Source: Actinostola sp. cb2023
Lineage: Eukaryota > Cnidaria > Anthozoa > Actiniaria > Actinostolidae
Direction: 5' to 3'
Assembly: GCA_033675265.1 (NCBI GenBank)
Contig: JAUJYZ010000282.1
Location: 124,001 to 188,000, forward strand
DNA length: 64,000 bases
The position numbers were made by a program, and so were the translations under genes. The stretch's first letter is position 1. Each line of letters opens with the position of its first letter. The notes beneath the pieces were generated by a model. The model made no database searches, was not told the DNA's origin, and saw only the letters and a list, made by a program, of their open reading frames with translations. Of this stretch, positions 1 to 10,469 are shown piece after piece.

Positions 1-770
1 ATTTTATACTCTAATTTATTTCCTAGGAGTATGGCTGTGCCTTTGCTATTGTGTGTGCCGTGTGCCATGACAATATCTCCTTTAAATAGCTCCTCCCATT
101 ATCGCTGCGAATCCGGGGTAGTATGAGTCTCCCTGAATAAAACTTATTCCTCTAGAGGCATCATGCTTTGTTAACCAATGGAACATTTTAAGACGTTTTT
201 TTATTATTTCTCATTCCTCTAACGTTAAGAGATATTATTGGAAAGTTAAATTGACCACGGTTGCATGTTTGATAAGTTCTTCTATGGGTAAGTAGTTGGT
301 TGTCGTAAGCCTTTGTGGAACAGAAGTGATATTCAGTATACAGACAGACAAAGACCACAGTAACAAACAAATATAACTATCAAAAACAAAAGACACTAAC
401 AAACACATTCTTACAAAACGAAGACAGGGCGAGTGCATTTTAGGAATGTTACTAAAGTAAACTCCGTTAGTCCCCCAGTTGCTTAAATATTCAAAAACCA
501 AAGCACATTCCAGCACAGTAAAATAACATGCAAATTGAAGGAGTGTGTACATAGAGAATACTATAATGTCCGTGATCTGATGAAAGAAAAACAAAGGAGG
601 AAAAGAAAAGCAACCTAAAACTAAATTATACGGTGGCTTGCAAACTTTGCGATGATTTGCCTATTCATTTTTTTGTACGTAAAGCTAGCAGCGAAAAAAC
701 TTTGGTAGCTTACATATTATATACTGAAACAATTCACCTATTTGCTCTCGCCTGGGATAAAACGAGAGAA
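1..770. other. Gene-free AT-rich stretch
   Basis: No reading frame here resembles a known protein. It lies 3' of the LINE-type ORF1 on the minus strand, where an ORF2 with reverse transcriptase would be expected if the element were complete, but none is seen. Nothing else is recognised. Confidence 0.4.
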
Positions 771-2641
771 TTAAGGAAAGGCTAGCAGCGAAATGCTCTG
801 GTAGTTTATAATTAATAAACTATAGTCAGTACAGCTACCAACTCTCGCAATAGAACGAGAGAAGGAAAAACAATGATTTTTAAAAGTGTACAAGTCTTCC
901 ATATCCGACTGCTTATTGATTTTAATTGCTCTTTCTTCTTTAACTCTGCGCACGAAGATTTTTCCGTCCGTGGTCCAACAGTTGTACCAATTGTTTAGTT
1001 TTGCCCTCTTTCGTACCTCACCAAACAATTTTCGCCTTGTTGAAGTCAGATTTTCATTAATGTAAACTACCTTTGCCCCGTTCAACGATGAATCAAAGCT
1101 TGTAACTCCTCTTAGATTCCTTCTCGCCATATATATTTGTGACTTCACCTTGTGGGACCTAAATTTCACTATGATGGGTCTTGGGCCTTTAGATCGGGAG
1201 GGGAGACGATGAACGATGCCGATGTCGTCCTCATCGGCTTCTACCCCTAAAATTTCATCCAATTTGATCACAACCTCATCTAAATCTTCGTCGTTGTCTT
1301 CTGGTACCCCATGTATCTCCAGGTTATGTTTCCGTGAATACATTTCGAGTTCATCATCCTTGTCTTCGAGCGCCTCAACTTGTGTTGCTGTAGTCTTAAG
1401 TTCAAGTTTGCATTCGGTGAGAGATTTCGTAAGATCTTCTACTTGAGTATTTTAAAAGTCTTTGTTCTCTTTGGCTAACTTCTCGATTAAGTGACTTTGG
1501 TAACTGAGTGAGGCTTTCAACTCTTCGTAATCTTTGTGCAGCAGTATGTTGTCGCTAACTATCTTCTCTGTATTCCTTTGCACCGTCATGAGTATTGCGT
1601 AAACGGCCTCCAAACACGGCGGGCGTAAATGGCCCTAAAATCGGTCATTTGAAATTTTTGGAAAATGGCAAAATTGACATTACTTTGTTCTTCTCGTGAT
1701 AACTAACCTAAAATCGAAAACCGTTTTGAAATTGGACGAAGATAACCAGAGTTATGAATATTTTTAACTCGACATTTTTTGCCGGGAAAAATTGGCGGGA
1801 AATAATTCATACAAAACCATCGGTAAAATAAACCTCTTGGTAAAACTTTTTTGTTTGAAAACATTTTAGCGCCATACTTAGAGTATTGGAAGAACTATGA
1901 CATGCGGAAAACTTGTTGATTTTAGAATTTTGATTTTTTGAGTGTAAGCCAGTTCAAATAATATTTTAAAAACTAATAAAAAAGCGTCACGTCATTATGA
2001 CGTCACACATATTTTAAAATATCTCTAATAGAGTTAATAAACATCAAAATCCTGCATTGTGTAGACTAAGATACCTCTATAACAATAATAAATATCGATA
2101 AAGTCATTTTACTGATTTCTGTCCCTTCAAACTGCTTTTTTCTTTAGCTGATGACGTCATAAATAATGACGTTATCAAAAAACTAAATCCTTTATAACTC
2201 GGGTTCTAATAATCGGAACATTATGCAAATTTCACTAAAGAGCACAATATGTTATTCTCTTTCAAAATGTACACTTTATTTTATCATTTAGTCTAAACTA
2301 AATTTTCACAGCAATTGTAACTTTTTATTATGACGTCATCATTGCGTCACATTTTGCCATCGAGTAGTTTGAAATACCACACTACCATTAATAAAGAAAC
2401 TCTGAAATTTTTATTTCATTTCATGGAATAAATTTGAAAATATGAATGTTTTGAGAAATATACGACGTTTCACCGTTCCGATTTTAGGGTCATTTGCGCC
2501 CGCCGTGAAAGTTGGTTGGCTTGCCTCGTCCGCCATTTTACACTGTTTGACTTTGGGCGAGTTTATTTCACTCTCGGTGGACGAGGCGGACAATAATTCC
2601 TCTCTTGTTCTTCGAGCTCCTTTGCTCGTATGACCATTCAT
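771..2641 (-). pseudogene. LINE-1-type ORF1 (coiled coil plus RRM, Transposase_22-like), interrupted
   Basis: The protein would be an ORF1-type nucleic-acid-binding chaperone of a non-LTR retrotransposon. The 3' part (771-1343) carries the RRM-like core: NLEIHGVPE, then GIVHRLPS, RPIIVKFRSH, and a C-terminal segment with LFGEVRKRAK and GKIFVRR. Upstream, the same frame continues through a heptad-like region (1343-1610, DLTKSLTECKLEL, QVEALEDKDDELE) broken by one in-frame TAA at 1452-1454. The first 45 codons (from ATG 2641-2639, with KMADEASQPT) lie on the far side of an 893-bp inserted element. Removing that element plus one 3-bp duplication joins the frames exactly; the total would be about 325 codons. 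No ORF2 follows. The family is assigned from motif order only. As it stands the copy is dead: an insertion plus a nonsense codon. Confidence 0.72.
1615..2507. mobile_element. Non-autonomous DNA element with 30-bp TIRs and AAA target duplication
   Basis: The ends are inverted repeats at 1615-1644 and 2478-2507 that match at 28 of 30 positions and begin CACGGCGGGCG. AAA flanks both sides (1612-1614 and 2508-2510). The interior (about 830 bp) is AT-rich with no ORF of 60 codons. The CAC terminus and 3-bp duplication fit a CACTA/EnSpm-type MITE, but other superfamilies are possible. It sits inside the LINE-type ORF1. Confidence 0.8.
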
Positions 2642-2815
2642 GAGAAAAGAAACGGTTGGCTGGAATAAACTACTATTACTTAGGGAGACATAACGGAGTT
2701 ACGGAGCTCTTAGAAAAGCAACCTTCCCCTGGTCATGCCGTGTCGCCCAAAAAAGGAGAATCATATACTCAGTATACCTGCTACTCACTAGGCCTTTTGA
2801 TAAAACCAAGTTGTT

Positions 2816-3719
2816 TTAGTTTCTATCAGGTATAGAAGGTGCTGTTCCATGAATTATTTTTCGATAGATTCTCTGAATTTCCCTTCTAAAATCCTGTTTT
2901 GCAAATGCATAGATGAATGGATTCAAAAGAGAAGAGATAACTGTACCAAAAAAAAAAAATCTGAATGGCGAAGCTTGTTTTAAAACCAGGAAGATAAAAT
3001 TTGCGGATTTTTCGAACTGCTTTGTTAAGAACCGCTGGAATCCAGCTGACAATGTATAGCGTAGCCACTACCAGGAATATTTTCACTATTTTGATCTCTC
3101 TTTTCTGCCGGATAGCTATCGGTCGTCGCTGTGCCGCTTGTAGGTCTCTAATCCGTCGATTTTGCTTCCTTATCGCCATAAAGATACAAACATACATCGC
3201 CACAATGAAGACAAAAGGTGCTACGACAAAGAACAGGATTGAAAACTGGTTTATCAATTTAAGGGTTGATTTGCTAACGTTTGAAAGGCGAAGGAAGTAC
3301 AAGAGACTGAAACAGGTAGACCCAACCCACACGGCAGCCATAATGCCAACGAAAAACTTGCGATTTCTTGTTCTATATTGCAAAGGTTTGACGACGGCCA
3401 TGTAGCGATCATACGCCAAAGCACAAAGATTGCCAATCTCGGACATTGTGGTAAATCTTATTAAAAACGTAACTGATTTCCCCTCTGTGGGGTTAAATCC
3501 CTTGTCATAAAAGTAAAAATTTCCCAGCATTCCTGCTGCTGTTATAATGTCGGACATCGCAAGAGAGACCACGAAACCATGGATGTCCTTACGAAGACGC
3601 TTGGTCGTCAGCACTAGAAGACAGACCATAACATTCGCTACGATTACTAAAACAGCAATCATAACTACAATGATTCCAACAATGTCATCTAGTTTCCCTT
3701 TACCAAACATCGTCACCAT
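2816..3719 (-). pseudogene. Class A (rhodopsin-like) GPCR, orphan, copy 1, one frameshift
   Basis: A seven-transmembrane receptor of the rhodopsin family, acting at the plasma membrane; ligand unknown. TM1 (DDIVGIIVVMIAVLVIVAN), TM2 (GFVVSLAMSDIITAAG), the TM3 end with YDRYMAVVKP (DRY motif), and TM4-TM6 with FLVVATLYIVSWIP all read in one frame from ATG 3717-3719. In TM7 the frame breaks in a run of 12 A (2948-2959 on +); the other frame supplies SSLLNPFIYAFAKQDF (NPxxY) and a short tail ending SIPDRN at 2816. Copy 2 has one base fewer at this site, so the shift is +1 in a homopolymer and could be a sequencing error. The gene has no introns in the coding region. The paralog at 23569-24496 is very similar, in mirrored orientation. 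Confidence 0.85.
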
Positions 3720-3948
3720 CGTAGAGCAGGGTTTTGAGAGCTTTTTACTTAGTATAATTCCGTTTTTCTTAAATGTATTTCATCGCTAGAAATAAGTGGT
3801 GGATCATTTGAGAGTTTGATGCCCCCGGCTTCTTGTCACAATCTAGTCGTGCCTGTTCTGATTCAAGTTGCAGTACAGACTGAAGTTCCCTCAACCAAAC
3901 TTGTCATTCGGTAACTGTTGCTGTCGCTGCATGAAGCTATTCAGTATA

Positions 3949-4990
3949 CAGTGTGTTGCCCTAAATCCGGCCGCTTTTTGCATTAATCGCTGTATCTTAC
4001 TTTAGAAAAATAGTAGCTGTCTAAAAATCAGTCAAAGGCTAGATTTCTCTTTCACCTACCTTGTCATAAATTGACATTTGTTTCACTTCAACATTGAGCT
4101 TGTTATATTCAAAAATATTGATCCAGGTAGATTCCCTAAATTCGGCCACGTTGCCCTAAATTCCGGCCATAAATAAACAGGAATTGCTCGGTAAGTTTTA
4201 CATTATCTTCCATCGTTTTAACTATTTTTTTTCCGCATTGCTATAATAAAGGACTTTTTAAGTCATTCTACATGAAAAGATTGTAAAGATAAATTGTAAA
4301 ACGACCGAAAAAAGACCCTCCTCTACTACTTCATTGGGAACCCTGTATAACGGGTCTCTCCTGCGCCCACAATGACATCTAGAGTGCTTACCATTTACCC
4401 GGAAAAACTGGAAATTCCGCTTTGAAAATCAAATTGTATGTGTATTTCCGATCGGAAAGTTAGAATCCTGGAAAACTCGGGCTTCTGTTTCAGCATAGTT
4501 ACTAACTATGGCTTCAGGTAATCCGGCCACTTATCCCGCTTTGTTTTTTATGTGATTTGTGGCCGGATTTAGGCATACCTACCAAATTAAGCACGTAATT
4601 TCACCTGACCTGAACTTCCGTTTATTTAAGCCGTTCATGATTGTTTTTCTTTATGTCCAAAGCTACTGATTAGCGTCGTATTTCTGCCAAATATAATCTG
4701 TTTACGCTCCATAACTTACGAGGAAATGTTTATAGACTTTGCGCGCATGAATCAAGATGCACGAAAACATGAAAATTACTGAAGCGATTGTTTTACCTAC
4801 TTTCAAAACACATTTGAATTCCTGCCTATAAATAGGTCAGGAATCCTACAACATCAGTTAATAAACCTAAGCTCATCAATAATTCATACGATTATCTTGT
4901 TTGTCATTCTTTGAAATATTCGAGAAATCACAGCGCTTTAAGTTAAAATGGCCGGATTAGGGTACGGCCGGTAATTAGGGCAACACACTG
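3949..4990. mobile_element. Non-autonomous pogo/Tc1-like element, TA target
   Basis: The termini are inverted repeats beginning CAGTGTGTTGCCCTAA at 3949 and ending with its complement at 4990, flanked by TA on both sides (3947-3948 and 4991-4992). Inside, the subterminal word CCTAAATCCGGCC and variants recur several times in both orientations (about 4140, 4160, 4510, 4560, 4950), typical of transposase-binding repeats. There is no ORF of 60 codons. It lies in the 5' flank of GPCR copy 1. Confidence 0.82.
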
Positions 4991-5382
4991 TAATCAGCTT
5001 AACTTAGAACCGGAGACAAACTGAAGACGAGTTCTCGAAACTATCCTAGCATCTCCACTTTCCTTTCTACAAGTCCTTGAAGTCAAAATCTCTCGACGGA
5101 CATTGGCAGTATAGACAATAACTTCGACTTATTTTAAACCACAATTGCCGTAGAAAAACTGCTCCTTTTATGACTCCCAATACTATCCTCAGGCTATGAA
5201 CACTGGCTGTTTCATTGCAAAGATTCAGAAATATAACTATGATATGTTTTTATCGACTATTCAGAGAAACAATAGGAAGGAAGTAATAGTGACAATAGAC
5301 CTTGAATGACATCACGTGCGCTTGATATTGACGATGAATATTTACCATGGAAACCTAACACCAATATACGTTCATTGTTTGT

Positions 5383-5905
5383 TTAGGCCCCGTCCACACG
5401 TATCCGTATATCTTTGAATCCGCAACTTTTTCGATGCGGATTGGCCTCTCGTCCACACGTATCCGGTGAATACGGTCGATGAATCCGCATCTTTTTGATT
5501 ACACTTGAATACGTTTCATATTTTAGCTCGAGTAGCATCGACTGAGCAATACACGAATGTTCACAATTGCATTTATTAGTCAATTTGTTTAATATTATTG
5601 AATTAAGTCCTTCAGTGATAATGAATTGCTGGGGATTCTATAGTTTAGCCGATGTTAGACAAACTATATCAAAACCAGTTTATTGTTTTCATACAATATT
5701 TATTGAAACTCGATTGCTTGGTTTCAATCAGCTGTTAAAAGTCCTTGAATTTCATTATTCAGTTCCATTCAAGTATACTGTATACATAGTGTAGTGTTTT
5801 AGTTTTTAGCACGGCTCAATGGGAGAGTACTAGCTGCATATTGTAAGGTGGTTTGATTCCGTGGTTAAATTGATTGATGCATGCACTGCCCTCCATGTGC
5901 TCCTC
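5383..5905. repeat. Dispersed repeat R, copy 1
   Basis: From about 5520 to 5900 the sequence matches 25330-25610 in the same orientation, including AGCATCGACTGAGCAATA, TTGGTTTCAATCAGCTGTTA and AGTTTTTAGCACGGCTCAAT. The upstream part (5387-5500) holds two copies of CGTCCACACGTATCCG. No protein is recognised. Confidence 0.65.
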
Positions 5906-6301
5906 ATCTGAAATGTCGTTTATACGTGGTGGGTGTACGTCATTCGGACCTACGCACCCCCCTCTCTAGCTCACCAACGATATCGTTTTAAAACAAAAGT
6001 TTTTGTTTCATTCTGAACAAGTCTGTCCACAAGCATACTATCGTGGAAAGGAAGGTCCAGTTGATGACTTTACAAATTTTGATCGAGGGCACTTGAACAC
6101 TGGTGAACACTGGAGTTGTGTTAACGTGTCGACAATGAGCTTGCGGTGCCACCTGTCTCGTCGCTTTTTACATTTTCACCGAAGACAAACGAAAATACCA
6201 TTAATGGAAAGAGCATGCTAAAGTTAGTAAAAGTGGAAAGCCTTGAAGGGAATTAAGTAAATAAGGCAATAGCTACAGGCATATACAAATTTTGGAGGGC
6301 A
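5906..6301. other. Unannotated spacer
   Basis: One 72-codon ORF (6003-6221, +) has no recognisable motif. Nothing else is seen. Confidence 0.3.
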
Positions 6302-7200
6302 ACAGCTAATTTTTATTTATTTATTTATTTATTTAAATAAACGTTTTTACAATACATGGCCTTACATTATATAATGTAGATTTTACAATACATGGACTTA
6401 CATTATATAATGTAGATTTTACAATACATGGACTTACATTATACAATGTAGATTTTACAATACATGGACTTACATTATACAATGTAGATTTTACAATACA
6501 TTGACTTACATTATACAATGTAGATTTTACAATACATGGACTTACATTATACAATGTAGATTTTACAATACATTGACTTACATTATACAATGTAGATTTT
6601 ACAATACATGGACTTACATTATACAATGTAGATTTTACAATACATTGACTTACATTATACAATGTAGATTTTACAATACATGGACTTACATTATACAATG
6701 TAGATTTTACAATACATGGACTTACATTATACAATGTAGATTTTACAATACATGGACTTACATTATACAATGTAGATTTTACAATACATGGACTTACATT
6801 ATACAATGTAGATTTTACAATACATTGACTTACATTATACAATGTAGATTTTACAATACATGGACTTACATTATACAATGTAGATTTTACAATACATGGA
6901 CTTACATTATACAATGTAGATTTTACAATACATGGACTTACATTATACAATGTAGATTTTACAATACATGGCCTTACATTATACAATGTAGATTTTACAA
7001 TACATGGACTTACATTATACAATGTAGATTTTACAATACATGGACTTACATTATACAATGTAGATTTTACAATACATGGACTTACATTATACAATGTAGA
7101 TTTTACAATACATTGACTTACATTATACAATGTAGATTTTACAATACATGGACTTACATTATACAATGTAGATTTTACAATACATGGCCTTACAATTATA
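6302..7200. repeat. 36-bp minisatellite (~23 copies) after a short (TTTA)n tract
   Basis: A (TTTA)n run (6310-6335) leads into near-identical 36-bp units from about 6345 to 7190. Each unit holds an imperfect palindrome around ACATTATACAATGT followed by AGATTTTACAATACA. Units differ mainly at one G/T position (CATGGAC versus CATTGAC), and the first two units read ATATAATG in place of ATACAATG. Because 36 is a multiple of three, long ORFs run through both strands; these are not genes. Confidence 0.95.
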
Positions 7201-7581
7201 CAATTATTACAATTATTTTTACAAAGCGTATTTTTTCATTTATAGATAATTACATTGGAAAAATTGTTTTTTTTCTAATAAAATATCTACATTTTTAGTG
7301 TTTTTCTCCATTTTTCATGATACGCGAGCATTGTACTATCTTTCTTTGCTATAAAACATTCAAGACTATTTACAGTCAAACCAGGTCACGCGTGCCCCCC
7401 TAGAGTCCAATATTGACTTTGTTATTTGACAATTGATTTGATTTTTCGTTTTGAACTTCGTTTATTGCGAACGAACATTTCAATATTCAAAACAAGAATA
7501 ATTTGAAAATTCGATATTGCTGATTGGATTAATAAAACAAACGTTACCCCTAATATGGGCAGACACTCATGCAGCCCTTAC
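7201..7581. other. AT-rich spacer
   Basis: No ORF, repeat or RNA gene is recognised between the minisatellite and the candidate exon. Confidence 0.3.
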
Positions 7582-7683
7582 GTGTTGTATTTTAGCAGGA
7601 AAGTTCTCCAGCGGTTCTTCTGGCGGGGCGATTTCCGAGCCCACGCCGAAGAGCACCGCTGGATTCTCCAGCATGCTCATGCA
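7582..7683 (-). CDS. Candidate internal exon, 34 codons, unknown protein
   Basis: On the minus strand a 102-bp GC-rich island stands out from AT-rich surroundings. It is open in one frame (SMLENPAVLFGVGSEIAPP, then EEPLENFPAKIQH), is preceded by TTTCAG and followed by GTAAGG, which are a fair acceptor and a good donor. The length is a multiple of three and the composition looks coding. I do not recognise the protein and see no neighbouring exon, so this is either a relic exon or chance. Confidence 0.3.
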
Positions 7684-7693
7684 CTGAAACACT

Positions 7694-9757
7694 CATACCT
7701 ACCAGTGTGACGTCACGGCTCGCTTGAACGAATTTCAATATCTGGTCTTCTTGATGCCAACTATAGAATGCTCAATATTCTATTCATATTTACATGTACA
7801 GTGTGTATGTATATTATTTTAGTTTCTAGAGGTATTATTGTGTAAGAATATTTCTACCGAGATCAAAGTAATGCAAGGATTAAGTGTTTTTATCGGAGTT
7901 TTATTCTTAACGGTTATCAAAATGGAGACCGAAAACTTTCGACCGGGTAAAGGTCTCAGCTTTTTAGAGAAGCTAAATTAAGTAATGGTTACTTCAAAAA
8001 AGTAGGTTCTACTTAGAAGGTAATAATCATGGACTGTATTGATTATTAGTGTTTGTCTCTGACTTCTGTTTTTTCATATAGACGTTTCGGCCATTAATCA
8101 ATGGCCTTCATCAGTATTAATCGGAAACGTTGCGATCTTTGAAAAACTTAACGTTTGCGGCGCGCGCTTGATGTCCTTGCGCAGAGAAAAAAAACAGAGA
8201 AAAAAACTACCACCAGAGGCTTTTCCTTGAAGCGTGGTTCACGGGTCAAGATGCCAACGCAGGGAACGATTGTATTCAAATTTCTGAAGTCTATAAGACC
8301 ATCATGGGACTAAGAAATAAGCGCGCGCAAGGACATCAAGCGCGCGCCGCAAACGTTAAGTTTTTCAAAGATCGCAACGTTTCCGATTAATACACAGGTA
8401 GCCCAAGCTCTACTCATGGCAGCTTTGCCAATCAGTTTTATTGAAAAACCTAAAATCACAATTTCTCTCAAAATTCTGAATAAAGTTCACTAAAACAAAC
8501 ACAGTGTGTTTTACTATATATTCTTCACATCTGGAGTGAATTTCAGCTCATTTTAATCATTTTGAGTATTTGTTTTCCCCTCATATGTATACTGTGACAA
8601 GGTAGGAATCAAAGCACGAAAAAACGAATTCAAACGGCCACAAATTCAAGCGTTTATTTCTCCAAAAAAGGTTTACATCCAAAATTGAAACTCATCACAG
8701 CTTGAATAGACAATATATACATCTTAATATCCCCAAAACATAACCCTACCTCTTTCCACGAATTTAGAAATGATCTCCAAACACGAGAATCCACCGTTGA
8801 AAATCATCAAAACAGGCGTGACCTAAAAATGTCGGGGATAGAAACGGTAAAAGAACTGGGAATGAGTGACAAAATACACCTCACCGGGCGTAGGGAAAGG
8901 ATAAAATGTAGTGTCGAACGCGTTCATCACCCCCTACCCGCTAAGGCGAAACCTTGACGTGTCATTGTCTTTCAACCGTTTTCAACCGACTTTTTAACCT
9001 AAAATGGTTTCGCCTTAGCGGGTAGGGGGTGAACGCATTCGACACTACATTTTACCCTTCCCTACTCCCGGTGAGGTGTATTTTGTCACTGCTGTCCCCG
9101 ACTTTTTTAGGTCACGCCTGTTTTGATGATTTTCAACGGTGGATTCTCGTGTTTGGAGATCATTTCTAAATTCGTGGAAAGAGGTAGGGTTATGTTTTGG
9201 GGATATTAAGATGTATATATTGTCTATTCAAGCTGTGATGAGTTTCAATTTTGGATGTAAACCTTTTTTGGAGAAATAAACGCTTGAATTTGTGGCCGTT
9301 TGAATTCGTTTTTTCGTGCTTTGATTCCTACCTTGTCACAGTATACATATGAGGGGAAAACAAATACCCAAAATGATTAAAATGAGCTGAAATTCACTCC
9401 AGATGTGAAGAATATATAGTAAAACACACTGTGTTTGTTTTAGTGAACTTTATTCAGAATTTTGAGAGAAATTGTGATTTTAGGTTTTTCAATAAAACTG
9501 ATTGGCAAAGCTGCCATGAGTAGAGCTTGGGCTACCTGTGATTAATACTGATGAAGGCCATTGATTAATGGCCGAAACGTCTATATGAAAAAACAGACGT
9601 CAGAGACAAACACTAATAATCAATAATGTATCGTAAACCTGACTGCAACTTCAAGATATATATAATCATGGACTGTGTTGAATATGGTGGATGTACAAGC
9701 TCTGGATCTTCGTATCAATCCCTCCAAAGTTGTTGTGTACAAAATAAGGACACGATG
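7694..9757 (+). repeat. Inverted duplication X, arm 1 (opened by a fold-back insertion)
   Basis: The segments 7694-8037 and 9662-9757 together match, in reverse complement, 22902-23203 plus 10470-10611. Shared landmarks are CATACCTAC, GTGACGTCACGGCTCGC (with a TGACGTCA CRE palindrome), ATTAAGTGTTTTTATCGGAG, ATGGAGACCGAAAACTTTCG and GGACTGTGTTGAATATGGTGG. Identity by eye is around 85-95%. The arm is interrupted by 8038-9661. The function of X is unknown; it contains a short Cys-rich ORF start (MDCVEYGGCT) conserved in both arms. Confidence 0.85.
8038..9661. mobile_element. Nested fold-back insertion with 15-bp target duplication
   Basis: The 15-mer ATAATCATGGACTGT occurs at 8023-8037 and again at 9662-9676, and arm 2 of X shows the uninterrupted site (one substitution). 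Inside: outer inverted repeats 8038-8120 and 9541-9625 (with GACGTTTCGGCCATTAATCA); a hairpin 8119-8390 (arms with GATCTTTGAAAAACTTAACG); and a large near-perfect palindrome 8393-9540 with ~560-bp arms centred near 8966. The right end finishes in ~35 bp of unique sequence and a short AT run. No ORF is seen. A 15-bp duplication is unusual for a TIR element and may point to retroposition or a staggered break. Confidence 0.8.
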
Positions 9758-10469
9758 CACTGTTAAACCTTATAATTCGCAAAATGGAAATTTTCAAAGC
9801 TTAAAATTTGAGACAAATATTACTTAGAAATACGAAATATCAATAGGAAGCTAGAGAAAACTATAATCTGCTGCGCTTAGGTTGATTTTTAACCGAATTT
9901 ATTGCGTTGTTAAAATCTTTGAGCACACCACAGGAAGCCCAAAATCCGAAGACAGAATCATAGCACTCAGCATGTACCTACATAAGCATGGGGGCTGAGG
10001 GGGGTGTACTCCCATATATTTGCTTTATGAGTATGTGCCACTGGATAGGGTATATAATCTGTCTTCAACAGGGTATGAATTTACAAGATGTCACTGTCTT
10101 AGATAGGGTCAGTGTTTACAGACCCCAGCGAGACACCCCTATCTAAACCCAGATCAAGACCTGAGCACCCTCCCCAGCCCCTAAGAAAACCTTTATTCGA
10201 GAACACTGAATACAATTCTTATTCTTGTTTTGATATAATCAAAATCTCTCTTTATCATTGTGTAAATAATATCCTAAACAGCTTATATATCTTATTTACT
10301 TGAAACTCAGTCATTTAATACTGAGCAATAGATTGGTATTGAAACCAAGGCACATTCGATTTCATGAGAGATCGATATACATAAATAACAGTATGTAAAA
10401 GTACTTAGCAAATGAAGAGAAGACAGTTTCACCACGAAATCCAAGGAAATACATATCACGGTCTCCAAT
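9758..10469. other. Spacer at the axis of the inverted duplication
   Basis: This ~712-bp stretch separates the two X arms. It has no recognisable gene; a 63-codon ORF (10112-10303, +) shows no motif. Confidence 0.4.

Noticed and set aside
6333..7298. Long frames on both strands with 12-residue repeats (TYIIQCRFYNTW, VSPCIVKSTLYN)
   Set aside because: The 36-bp unit is a multiple of three and lacks stops in these frames; there is no unique coding region attached.
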